Shown: positions 1 through 9,886 of the stretch, piece by piece
Layout of the letters: each line of letters starts with the position of its first letter
Position numbering within the stretch: position 1 is the first letter of the stretch
Source: Larus michahellis
Taxonomy: Eukaryota; Chordata; Aves; Charadriiformes; Laridae
Assembly: GCF_964199755.1 (NCBI RefSeq)
Contig: NC_133896.1
Location: forward strand, 84,986,215-85,050,214
Length of the DNA stretch: 64,000 nucleotides
Direction of reading: 5' to 3'
Notes under the pieces: generated by a model
The model's database searches: none
The model's input: the letters and a program-made list of their open reading frames with translations, nothing else
What the model was told of the DNA's origin: nothing
Program-made: the position numbers and the translations under genes

Positions 1-275
1 GTTAAACAAGACTGGTCCCAGTACTGATCCTTGAGGGACTCCACTTGTCACTGGCCTCCACTTGGACATGGACCCATTGACAGCCACTCTTTGGGTGCGG
101 CCATCAAGCCAGTTCCTTATCCACTGAATTGTCAGTCCATCAAAGCCATATTTTATCAGCTTGGAGACCAGGATGTCATGCGGGACAGTGTCAAAGGCTT
201 TGCTCAGGTCCAGGTAAATGATGTCAGTTGCTCTCCCCTTGTCTATTGATGTTGTGACCTTCTCATCACATTATT
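1..275 (-). mobile_element. CR1 LINE fragment, reverse transcriptase region, cut by window edge
   Basis: Read on the minus strand this encodes part of a CR1-type reverse transcriptase palm: a [14 protein letters not shown] stretch, then [13 protein letters not shown], then the PQGSVLGP block. The frame looks open over the visible part. It corresponds to the segment at about 32040-32310, which is a second copy on the plus strand. The 3' part of the element lies outside the window to the left, so length and activity cannot be judged. The boundary near 275 is approximate. Confidence 0.85.
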
Positions 276-1840
276 GGCAGTCGGATCATTTGGTGGTGAA
301 AGGAAGGACTGAACTCAGCATCTGTTTACATTATTAACAATAGACACCCATGCAGTATCCCAGGAAAACCTCATTAACTTTGTGTCCTTTAGGTAATGGA
401 GTTAAGATGTCCTGATGGACTGGGAAGGTCTGCATGCCTCGGTATGCTCTGTATATCAGGAGTGTTCCGCTCTACAGTGGGTCCCAAAAGAACCATGCAA
501 CCTGCTTTTTTTCCAGTGTCTGAGGTATCCTGTGGCCTCACAGCCTCAGGTGGTGGAGAGGTGGCTGTGTAATCTTGCTGTGAGATTGGCCCAGCCTGCA
601 AGCATTTCAGTAGGAATAAAAGTGCCCCAAAGAACACAGAAGTGGCCAGCGCTTCTCTGCAGGACACAACCCTGCAGGTTGCTGTGTTGGATTGAGAGAT
701 AACAGTGGAGAAAGGCTGCTAGCAGGAAGGAGGTGTGATGGGGTAACGTGTATGAAAGAAAGTGTTAAAAGATTTTGCCAGCATTTTCCAGCCCAAGAAC
801 TTCAGGGCAATTTGTTTGAGAGGAAAGATCAGAGATTGCTATTCATTTTTGGTCTTAATGATATTTTGAATTTAAATGTTTGTATTTGTAGTAGTAAAAT
901 TAGGATTTGTGAAACTATAGTAGTTTTTTTTTTACCTAAATGCTAAACTTGTTAATTTATCACTCACACATTTAACAACCCATATGATGTATATGGAATT
1001 TTTTTTAACTTCATTTTTGGAAAGATTAGATGGACCTTTACTTTCCAAAGGCTGAGAAATAGCACAGCGGTCCATCCTCTACTGAGAGAGCACGGTGAAG
1101 TTTGTGTAACGTCTTACAGCTTCCGGTGAAGTGGGTTTCACAACCTCCCCGGGTAATCTATTGCAGCGCTGCCTTACTCAGAGAAAGTTTTTGCAACATC
1201 TAGCCTCTTTCTTTTTTTCCTTTCTTCTTTTCTTTCCTGAAAATTCAGCCGATTAGATCTTATCTTTGTCCTTCCAGCAATGTAATCGCTGCCTTTCTTA
1301 ATAACAACTTCTCATGCTCTGCAACCGCGTTATCATGTCCTGCCCTACTCCCAGCCTTCTCCTCTAGACTCAACAAACCCGGTTCCCCTGCTTCTCCCCA
1401 GAGACGACTGTTTTCCAAACCTCTTATCGCTGCAGATGTGCTCCCATTTCCGTGCTCCCTGCCCGGACCAGCCGGGCTGCTTGCCATCCCCCTGCGGTGG
1501 CTTCTCACTTCTCTCCGGCCACACGTTGTCTCCCCACAGCCCCCAGCCCCAGCACCCCTTTCCCCAGCCCCGGGGGCTCACCAGCGGTGGGGGCTGGCTG
1601 GGATGCTTGCTGGGGCCGAGTGAGGGTGCTGCGTGGGCGCAGGGGCTCTGTGGGGCCAGGTGCTGGAAGCACGGGTGCCAGGCCCCCGGGCTCTGCCGGG
1701 CGCAGGAACCGGCATGTGCAGTTCACTCCTCTTACCTCCCAGCCCTGCCAGGAAACCAGCGCTGTTGCTTTCTGAGGCTTGTCCTGAATTCCCAAGTTCA
1801 GGGAAGTCACCAACTCTCTCCTCAGGTGCTCTCAGATCCT
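276..1840. other. no gene recognised; pyrimidine tract and GC-rich patch
   Basis: I see no convincing coding region here. There is a long pyrimidine-rich run at about 1204-1238 and a GC-rich patch at about 1436-1720 that opens several overlapping frames on both strands, which is the usual effect of GC richness. The patch is smaller and less CpG-dense than the two islands further right. Confidence 0.5.
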
Positions 1841-2255
1841 AGAATCACAGAATGGTTTGGGTTGGAAGGGGCCTTCAGAGATGACCTAGTTCCAACCAGC
1901 CCCCATGGGCAGGGACACCTCCCACTAGACCAGGCTGCTCAAAGCCCCATTCCAACCCGACCTTGAACGCTTTCTATGATGGGGCATCCACAACTTCTCT
2001 GGGCAACCTGTTCCAGTGTCTCACCGCTCTCATGGTAAAAAATGTCTTCCTTATGTCTAATATAAATCTACCCTCTTTCAGTTTAAAAACATTGTCCCTT
2101 GTCCTGTCGCTATAGGCCTTGGTAAAAAGTCTTTCTCTCCATCTTTCTTATAAGCCCCCTCTACATATTGAAAGGCCACAGTAAGGTCTCTCTGGAGCCT
2201 TCTCTTCTCCAGGCTGAACAACCCCAAGTTTCTCAGCCTTTCTTCATAGGAGAAG
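1841..2255 (-). mobile_element. CR1 LINE 3' end
   Basis: The left edge reads AGAATCACAGAATGG, the reverse complement of a CR1 tail. It is followed by the reverse complement of the standard CR1 3' coding end, including the part encoding RHWNRLP-like and LFSLEKR-like blocks. The element is 5'-truncated, as most CR1 copies are, and has substitutions that break the reading frame. It is more diverged than the copies at 8.8 and 32 kb. Confidence 0.9.
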
Positions 2256-3760
2256 CTAGTTAATTTCTGATTAATTTCTGGTAATCTGCTTTGGAAATTC
2301 TCTTAGGAGGCAGTGGTCCCCACATTCTATGGGATGTGGGCATTTCAGGAACTGCTAGAGAGCAAGGGCTACCAAAAAAAATACGTTCAAGTCCTATTCA
2401 TCATTTTAGGAGCCCCAGCTTTCAGGCTCAGTTGGAGTTATCTAGCCCCACATCTGGCTCTTGACAGTCCGTGTATCAGCTACTTCAGTGGACGGTGGTG
2501 GAAATCCTGGTGATGTGCACTGTAACAGAACCAAACCCTTACAGTCTAAAGACCCCAAACAGTATACAGTTAGCTCATTATTACCAATATTCCCATTAAT
2601 ACTTTATGACGAAAGTGGCACATTCTGCTGTTGGTTATTTCAGCCTGGAGAACAGAAGATTATTAGCGCTCCCTCTTCCCAGCGTTCTTTCCCCCCACAA
2701 ATCATCCTTACGTCCCTCCCATCGTCCCAACAGATTCAGCGTTCCTAAACCAAATGTTTTGACCTGCTGCCTGGACAAGGTGTCACATAAACTGCCAAAC
2801 AACGTGGATAAGGGCCAGTCTCTCCCTGCCGATCCTCCCTTGGGGATGCCAAAAGGAGCTCTCTGCTGTACCCAGCCACTGATCTATGACAATCTCTGGC
2901 TATAGAAGCATGCTCATCTTTGATTCCTCTACGTGCATGCTAAATTTGATTGAAATGAGCCAGTTGGTTCCTAAGTGACTAATGGGGGACTGAGAGTGCG
3001 ATAAAAAAATTCCTCAAGAAACTACAGAAAAAACCCTCCATGAGCCTGTCAAAACTATGTCATGAAATTGACCCCCAAATCTGAACATACGCATTTTAAT
3101 AAAGATCAAATAGAGCTTTTGAACTGTCTTTCAATTTTGAAACTGCTGTCTCATTCTGAATATGTCGTAGTGGAAAGAAAATTTAGTATAAGCAGACTGA
3201 CCCTGTATTCAAGAGTGGGTAGGAAAACACTTTTTAATTCTTTTTTCCCACTTCATCCAAAACCTCTTGGTTCCAAGGGGAAGGGTGGGACAGGAGAGCT
3301 CTGCCCGCTTGCTGCAGTAGCTCTCACTGAACGCTTTGCCCAAGTAAGCTGGAAAAGGGCAGGCAAGCAGCAAAAGGCATCAGGCAGAGCTTCTGCTCCC
3401 CTTCCGTCAAGGACGTGCTTCTGTGGGGTCGTTCCTGCCAAAACTGGGGTGCATTTGAGGCAGGCCATCTGGGTGAAGACTGGGGGTGGTGTTTGCCCGC
3501 ATATCAATAGCCGCAGTATGGGTGTCTCCAGCTGAGTTATAGTCCAGGCCCCTTTCCAGAGAAACGAACACTGTTAGGCGGTGATTCATCTGACCTATTT
3601 TAGATGTCTACATCAGCAATAGGTGAATCACGCCCTACAAATGCTTCTTGGGTATTTGAATAAGGGGCTTTTCTTGTTTTGTTCAATGACTTATTCTCAG
3701 TTTGTTGTATGCAAGATTTCTTGCTTTTAAGTAACATTTTTAAATTATTTTCATTTTTAG
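2256..3760. other. no gene recognised
   Basis: There is no repeat or exon here that I can support. One open stretch of about 157 codons begins at 3062 but has no splice-site or family support, and the opposite strand is also open. If the two candidate exons just downstream are real, this stretch is probably intron of the same gene. Confidence 0.4.
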
Positions 3761-3880
3761 TACAGAGTTAATCTTTGCTGAAGATGAGGACGCGCTGATA
3801 AGATATCTTTCTCTGAGAGCTGGGGTTTCAAAAAATCAGCAGTTTCACTCCTGTGATTTTTGTTGTTTGTCTTCTGGAAG
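3761..3880 (+). CDS. candidate internal coding exon, penultimate exon of an unidentified gene
   Basis: This is a 120-nt exon candidate with strong splice signals: a pyrimidine-rich acceptor ending TTTTTAG at 3760 and the donor GGAAG|GTATGT at 3880/3881. One frame is open throughout, starting with the last base of a split codon and ending with two bases (AG) of another. The 39 complete codons encode an acidic start (ELIFAEDEDALIRYLSLRAG) and then a cysteine pair, CDFCC. Joined to the next candidate exon at 4222, the split codon becomes AGA and the frame continues to a stop. I do not recognise the protein. Upstream exons would lie further left, beyond the part I can resolve. The splice sites and frame are seen; that this is a gene is inference. 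Confidence 0.45.
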
Positions 3881-4180
3881 GTATGTGTGGAATAGAAATG
3901 ATAAAGTATTAAAACCAAAGAAGACAGAAGCCCAGAGGGGAAAAAGATGAGCAAGTCGGAATCTGAAATAACATAGTCAGGAAGCACAGATGATGTGGTT
4001 TCTGTAAAAAGCTTGTTTGTTCAGTTAGAGGGGAAGGGAATTTGTTTATGCATAGCTGCAGTTTAATTAACTGTAGGAATCACGGTGTGTATACAAAAAG
4101 GCAGATTAATTTATTGGATATTATATATCATATTATTATATTGGATATTATATGATATAGGGATATATTTTTATAGATTT

Positions 4181-4210
4181 TATATGTGTGTGCGCACGCA
4201 CACGTGTATG
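4181..4210. repeat. alternating pyrimidine-purine tract (possible Z-DNA)
   Basis: From TATATGTGTGTG through GCGCACGCACAC to GTGTATG, every base alternates pyrimidine and purine for 30 bases, with a central GCGCACGC core. Such tracts can adopt left-handed DNA. It follows an AT-rich stretch with two copies of TTGGATATTATAT about 27 bases apart (about 4114 and 4141). Confidence 0.7.
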
Positions 4211-4221
4211 TTCTGTTGTAG

Positions 4222-4303
4222 ATTCCAAATCTATGTGCATAAGGTGGCAGAGGAGCTTGATAGAGAAGGGTCTGCATATGGAAAGTGGAAAGTGGTGGAA
4301 TAA
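4222..4303 (+). CDS. candidate terminal coding exon with stop and poly(A) signal
   Basis: The acceptor TTCTGTTGTAG ends at 4221. The first base completes an AGA codon with the AG left by the exon ending at 3880, and the frame then runs FQIYVHKVAEELDREG... to a TAA stop at 4301-4303. An AATAAA hexamer at 4299-4304 overlaps the stop, as expected for a last exon with a very short 3' UTR. The intron between the two exons would be 341 nt, short but normal for birds. The 30-base alternating pyrimidine-purine tract at 4181-4210 lies just before this acceptor. The product is not recognised. Pseudo-exons of this size do occur by chance, so transcript evidence is decisive. Confidence 0.42.
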
Positions 4304-5083
4304 ATAATTTTTTTATTACATCCAGTGATCCAGCTAGGTCTGTGGTTTTTGAAGTTGCATTTCTAACCCTTCAGCATAGCTAAGAAGCACTTGAAGATGG
4401 GACCTCGCTTCAGAAATGGTCCCCTAATGTAAAGATATCTGTCTGTGAAAGTTAAGGATGATTTTTTTCAGCTGTCTGAATTTTTCCTCTAGACCCCCTC
4501 TGCACCATGGCAGCACGTGCAACAGGAGCTCGGCAGCTGCTGTATTTTGAAACAAGTATGTAGGGATGCTGTGCTATTGCTCCTGTCCCTCCCAAGGTGT
4601 CGGGAGTTTGGTGTTGCTTTCTCTGCCTTCTTGCTTTTTCTTCCTTCTTGCTTTTCCTTGCTTCTTCCTTTTCCAATCAGCATAGGATCATGCAAAGGCC
4701 AGTGTGGGAAGTGGTTTAACTTGGTGGGACATCCACCTGAGCTCTAATTCATGATCCTGTGTAAACATGGTTATCTCCCAGCCATAGGCTGGGTTTAGAG
4801 GTTCTTCATCACAGACATTTCATTCTCTCTATTGTATTTGCTTTCCCTCCCTTTAAGCCCTTGTGAAGAGCTGCCGATGAGCTGCGTTCATTGTTTTTTA
4901 CATGTGTTCGTATGAAAGCTGTATCTCAAAGTATATGTTGTATAAAATGTGGTTGTGTAAAGTGTGTTTATAAACTTATGAAAAGGGCTATAGACTGAGG
5001 TATAAAAGACATTTCGTTAGGCAGAAGACAGAACTTCATTTACAATGGATAAATGCATTGTTGTTACGCAAACTGAGCAGCAT

Positions 5084-5193
5084 GCAAGCTATTCGTGGAA
5101 TGGCATTCATTTTTAATAAATATTTTACATAACACATACAAGTTATTCATGGAACGGCATTCATTTTTAATAAATGTTTTATGTAATGCTGAC
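5084..5193. repeat. diverged 54-bp tandem duplication
   Basis: The segment containing ATTCGTGGAATGGCATTCAT at 5091 recurs 54 bases later as ATTCATGGAACGGCATTCAT at 5145. Both are followed by TTTTAATAAAT and an ATG/ACAT-rich end. A few substitutions separate the copies, so the duplication is not very recent. Each copy contains an AATAAA-like hexamer. Confidence 0.8.
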
Positions 5194-5496
5194 CACTTAG
5201 GACTCTCAGGAATTAAAGATTTTGTACTAGCGTGGTCTCTCATCTTCTTTTCCTCACTTTTGATCTCAGTGCTATAAAAGTGGTTGTAAGGTTTTTTCCA
5301 GTTCCAGCCCCCCTGAACCAGCGTATTGGTAGAGTGCTGTATAGTACGTGCAAGTATCATACAGCAAGCCTATTAATAGATCTCTGCTTTTCTTTGTGAC
5401 CTTTCATAGATCCCTCAGTAATAGTTTTCACCCCCTCCGAAAGTCAGAGGCTTGTAAATTGAAAATGTGCGGTGTATTGGTGATGACTTCTATTTT

Positions 5497-5516
5497 GGGG
5501 GGGGCGGGGGGGCGGG
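5497..5516 (+). repeat. G-run, possible G-quadruplex
   Basis: Twenty bases of guanine are broken only by two single cytosines (runs of eight, seven and three G). The longer runs can each supply several G-tracts, which satisfies the usual four-tract quadruplex pattern on the plus strand. It lies about 55 bases upstream of the candidate exon at 5571. The length of such runs is often unstable or mis-assembled. Confidence 0.6.
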
Positions 5517-5570
5517 TATGGGATGCTATTTTAAAACATAATATAATTGGGAGTGCTTTCCTCATTGCAG

Positions 5571-5629
5571 TTCCTGATGGCAAATCATCCTGGTCTCTTC
5601 ACTAGTTCAAACATTAATCTTTGGGAAAG
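5571..5629 (+). CDS. candidate coding exon, low confidence
   Basis: A 59-nt segment has a strong acceptor (GCTTTCCTCATTGCAG, ending 5570) and a strong donor (GGGAAAG|GTGAGTG, 5629/5630). Only one of three frames is open: phase 0 at the left, leaving two bases at the right, encoding FLMANHPGLFTSSNINLWE. It does not join in frame to the candidate exon ending at 3880, so it is either a separate gene, separated by an unseen exon, or a chance pseudo-exon. No family is recognised. Confidence 0.22.
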
Positions 5630-7205
5630 GTGAGTGTCAGAAGCCTGGTTATGAAGCCGTGGGGCCATTCATCAGCTGCGCTGACACTTAACCTTTGCTG
5701 GAGGTAGGTGTGGGGCACAGCCAGCTTCGGCCAGGAGGAGCAGAAGATGTTTGGCATACTGAGTCATGGTATCAAATGTGCTTTTTACAGTTATTTACAG
5801 TGAAATTCACTGTAAGAATGAATCAGGTCATTGGTATTTAGTCTGAGCTAAAGTTGTGAAACTTCAAATGACTATGCAGGAGATGATAGGTCGCACGGAT
5901 GACATGTATCATCCAGGGAGGGCTATGTAGGTCTTCCAGGCAAAATATGTCCTTGTGGTTATGCCTTTTCTTGTATTTCTTCTTGCTTATGTAGAAAACC
6001 CGTATGCGTAATAATTTGAAAAAGTTAAAGGCTTTTAAAATTTCTTAAATAAAATTATTTATTTATAAATAAATGTCTCAATGTAAATAGTCGTATTTGA
6101 TTATTACACCTATTACTATAAATATAAATGTATAAATCTGTAATTAGAAAACAACATAATAGTTCACTCTCGAATGTTTTATCTCTGCATGAGGAAGGAG
6201 TATTCTGAACTGAGTTCTGTGGTGGCTGATTTTACGGTAGGATTATGTGCAACAGTTTTGGTTTATACTGCAGGGCAGGGGCAGGCACACTTTCTTCTAT
6301 TTTTAATTTTGTGTCTGAATGATGTGGATAATTCACAGTGGTTTCTCTCGTATTTTTCTCTATTGACTGTACCTAATGCCGTCGAGTAATGAAGTACGTG
6401 TATCGTGGTGGGATGAGGCTTTCGCAGCATGAAATGGATCATCAGTATTTAAACTCTGACCTCTAGGTTTGATAATATCTTTTTAGATCAGGTGTTACCC
6501 ACAGTGACAATAATATGTAACATACAAAGGTGAGCTTTCACTTCTTCTACTATCAACTTTATAATTGCGATGTTTCTAAAATACTTGCTCTTAAGGGTTT
6601 CTTTCTTTTAGAAAAAGTTGACATGCTGTTCGTTTGCAAAGGAAAATATCAGATTTACAGCTGAAATGGACGTTTATGTGGAAGGGCATTTTTTTCCCTG
6701 TTTTATCTGTTTATTATTTGGTTCGGGTTGCTTTATCTAAATCTTGTACATGATTTATTAATGAATGTTAACTACTCAATGATCCCAACAGAGAAAGTAT
6801 TGGCAGTGGAATTTAGACTCAGTTCTTCAGCTCAGAATATAGTATTATAAACAGTTCATATTTTGGGCCCCTTTGAAATTAAATTATTTATTTTCCTATA
6901 GAGCTTCCTAGACAGTTTTCTTCCCTTTCTATTTAATTTTTTGGAGTTGGTTTTGTTGGGTTTTTTTGTTGTTGTTTTTGTTGTTTTGTTGTTTTTTGTC
7001 TTTTTACCTCTTGCTGTTTTTCAACCCTGGATGCAATTCTGAAATCAAAAAAGCCACTACTTGTACAGCTTTTTGATTTCCTGGGACAAACTCCAAGTAC
7101 ATGAGTGGTGGCTTGGTCCACAATTTCAGAGACTGGACTTCGCTGCTGCAGTCATGATCATAATAAAGGAAGGAAAACAGATCCAAATGCATCATGCAAA
7201 CTAAG

Positions 7206-7281
7206 ATGGTTTATGGTTGGACTTGATGATCCTAAAGGTCTTTTCCAACCTAAATGATTCTATGATTCTACGATTCTATGA
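7206..7281 (+). mobile_element. CR1 LINE 3' tail fragment
   Basis: This is a short relic: GGTTGGACTTGATGATC, then GGTCTTTTCCAACC, then the tail ATGATTCTATGATTCTACG. It represents only the last roughly 75 bases of a CR1. It is the same subfamily style as the piece ending at 38424, which has TTGATGGTTGGACTC and GGGTCTTTTCC. Confidence 0.85.
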
Positions 7282-8803
7282 CTGCTTGGGGTTTTTTGAG
7301 GAGGTGGGTTTGTTTTGGTTTTTTTTCCCCTTGGTTTTAAAATATCAAATGTTCCCTACTGCAGTTCTGCTTTTCCCATTACCCGTCGAAGTTGGAGTGG
7401 TGATCTAAACCTGGCAGAATGTTAAATTTCCCCTGCCAGGCGCCAGCTGATGCTCCAGCTTTTGACCTGTGCAATACTGGAAAAGGCCACACGAGGGATG
7501 TTGCAGCAAGGTCGTTGGGACGCTCCATCAGAAAGCTGTGTGGTACTGATGGCTGACACCGCCTCTGAAAGAGTCTAGGCAAACGTCCGTGTGCAACCCC
7601 AGCTAACCCCTTAGACTATAATTTTGTTATGTGAGGGCTTAATTAGGTCCCCTGTAGTAATTCCAGAACACTCACGAAAGGCTAGAGAATAACCCCACGT
7701 AGACATTAGAAGCCACAAAATACCTGTGTGAGTCGAAAAACCCTACCCAAGGAAGGGGAAACTCTTCATCTACAAGTAATTTCTAAACGACTTCACATGA
7801 GCGTGTGAAATCACTCATTTGACCTTGGCGATCTCCGAGAAGTCACGGGTCTCTGCGGTTTCTCTTAGACTAAGAAAATAGGTGCTGCAGCTGATGGGAG
7901 GGTCTCTGCTAGAAGATGACAGGCTGTGGGAAAAGACGGTGAGCTGCGTGCGCACTGGCACAGCAAGGAACAAGGCTAGCTGCCACGTATTTCTGGCACC
8001 AGCCAATTGGTTTTTTTGTTGGAAGAACAGGTACGGCCCCAGGCTAGTAAGGTACGTTTTAGGTGTGACTCCTAGTCATGACTCTGTTTAAATCGACTTT
8101 ATTTTTAAATTTTTCAAATTTCCAAATTTTATTTTAAATTGATAGGCTAACTCAAGAGTTAAAACAAAATGGGGTTTTATTAGACTCAGTGCATTACCCG
8201 GGAAAACATGCAGGATTCGGCGAGCCTGCTTTCTCCTGCAGGTAAAGTTGAACCGATGGATCCTCCTCTGTGGCTTTAACAGCACCTGAAGGTTTCTGCC
8301 CCTCCATGGAGGTGAATGAACATATTCAGTTTCTTTCCTCTGGCCTGAAAGTAATTCTGGGCTGGTTACCTTTGTCAGTCAGTCAACCTGGTTTCTTGGG
8401 GGACCGCTTTTCCCCAAAGACAATTTTCAGTATGTGTGACAGGGGCTGTGGCTCCATGTTGCAAATTCTTCTGCTGTTTTAAGAGGTTCCTTTTTCCAGT
8501 TTCATCCCTTTCCTCCCATTCCCACAGCTGAATGCCCTCGTGGTTTACAGGCACTCAATGGCTGGTGTAACTGCCCTGTTGTAAATAGCTCCCTATCGAA
8601 GGAAGTGGGGGAAAGAATGGATGCTAACGTGCTGTTGCAGGGAGGTAGGAAGGATTGGTTGCGGTTGGGTAAGGACAGAAAGCTTGCTAACAGAGCAATT
8701 GCGCCGTAGAGTTTCACCTTCAGAAACACCAGCATATGGTGTTTGAAACAAAAACATGCCTCATGTTTTTACTTTTAATCCCATTTTATGCTGGCTAAAT
8801 CCA
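7282..8803. other. no gene recognised
   Basis: Short overlapping frames occur on both strands but none has splice or family support. A splice-like segment at about 7871-7939 is interrupted by stops in all frames before its donor. No repeats of note. Confidence 0.5.
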
Positions 8804-9250
8804 TAATCATAGAATCATAGAGTGGTTTGAGTCAGAAGGGAACTTAAATATCACCTAGTTCCAACCCCCCTGCCATGGGCAGGGACACCTCCCACTAGTC
8901 CAGGCTGCTCAAAGCCCCATCCAGCCTGGCCTTGAACACTTCCAGGGATGGGGCATCCACAGCTTCCCTGGGCAACCTGTTCCAGTGCCTCACCACCCTC
9001 ACAGTAAAGAATTTCTTCCCAATATCTAATCTAAATCTCCCCTCTCTTAGTTTAAAACTGTTACCCCTCATCCTATCACTACACTCCCTGATAAAGAGCC
9101 CCTCCCCATCTCTCCTGTAGGCTCCCTTTAGGTACTGGAAGGCTGCTATAAGGTCTCCCCGGAGACTTCTCTTCTCCAGGCTGAACAGCCCCAGCTCCCT
9201 CAGCCTGTCTGCACAGGAGAGGTGCTCCAGCCCTCTGATCTTCATGGTCC
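8804..9250 (-). mobile_element. CR1 LINE 3' end
   Basis: The minus-strand CR1 starts at the left with the reversed tail (AATCATAGAATCATAGAG). The end of ORF2 remains open and gives, in order, [23 protein letters not shown]-like, LIAAFQYLKGAYRRD-like and [11 protein letters not shown]-like blocks. The open frame runs on into unrelated sequence to 9428, so its N-terminal 60 or so residues are not CR1. The element is 5'-truncated near 9250. Confidence 0.92.
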
Positions 9251-9765
9251 ACCTCTGAACTATCAACAGCTGATCACTTGGGATGCCTTTCACATTGGTG
9301 CCTGTAATCAGTCCAGCCCCCAAACAATTGCCACACCAGTTTTCTGCTTTATTTTTGCTCGGGTTTCCCCCACCTCTCTGTGTCTGATCTTTTAGCATGA
9401 CATTTACCTCCTGGTTCTGCCCAACCAAGCCTCACAGCAGCCAGTCCCCAGGCAAACAGCATTCCTGCACTCTCAGCTACTCCTGTGCTTGCTCCAAGAC
9501 CGCTCTCCCAAGAGACAGGCTGCATTTCTAAAGAGAAAACACTCCAGTATTCTTCATAATTTTCTCATTATCTTCCTGAGAATCTTTTTTCTTGACAGCA
9601 GATGAAATCACGTATTTTTGCATATCCTTTTTTCTGCAGTCTTAAAATAAATGCTGTAGGAGGTCAGGTGTTTTGCTGAACCATCATTGCTGTGGCATTT
9701 CTTTGGCTGATAACTCTACATATTATTTTGAGTGGAATTTATGCAGAAGTCACTGCTGTTGCATG

Positions 9766-9886
9766 AAATGGTGGTGACACACTGGAACTGGTCGGGTTGG
9801 AGGAGGATCTGAGCAACCAAGATGTTCCTGCTTATTGCAGGGGGCTTGGACTAGATGGCCTTTAAAGGTCCCTTCCAACCCAAACC
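9766..9886 (+). mobile_element. CR1 LINE 3' fragment with internal deletion
   Basis: GGTGGTGACACACTGGAACTGG matches the CR1 segment encoding RHWNRL. It jumps to a piece resembling the GGATGGGGCTTTGAGCAACC region and then to CAGGGGGCTTGGACTAGATGG and GGTCCCTTCCAACCC. About 60 bases are missing compared with other copies here. Plus orientation; the terminal ATTCTATG repeats are absent. Confidence 0.75.

Larger units (their letters stand above)
4304..7205. other. AT-rich non-coding stretch with small repeats
   Basis: Apart from the tandem duplication at 5084-5193, the G-run at 5497-5516 and one candidate exon at 5571-5629 (listed separately), I see only AT-rich sequence, such as the ATTTATTTATAAATAAA region near 6055-6075, and T-rich runs near 6935-7015. 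No gene can be supported. Confidence 0.5.

Noticed and set aside
1436-1720. GC-rich patch as a possible promoter
   Set aside because: It is short, with modest CpG density and no gene next to it that would use it.
6487-6530. Splice-bounded segment with donor GTGAGC
   Set aside because: Only one short frame (QVLPTVTIICNIQ) survives, and it does not link in frame to the next acceptor, where a stop follows at once.
7871-7939. Splice-like segment with a GTGAGC donor
   Set aside because: All three frames contain stops before the donor.
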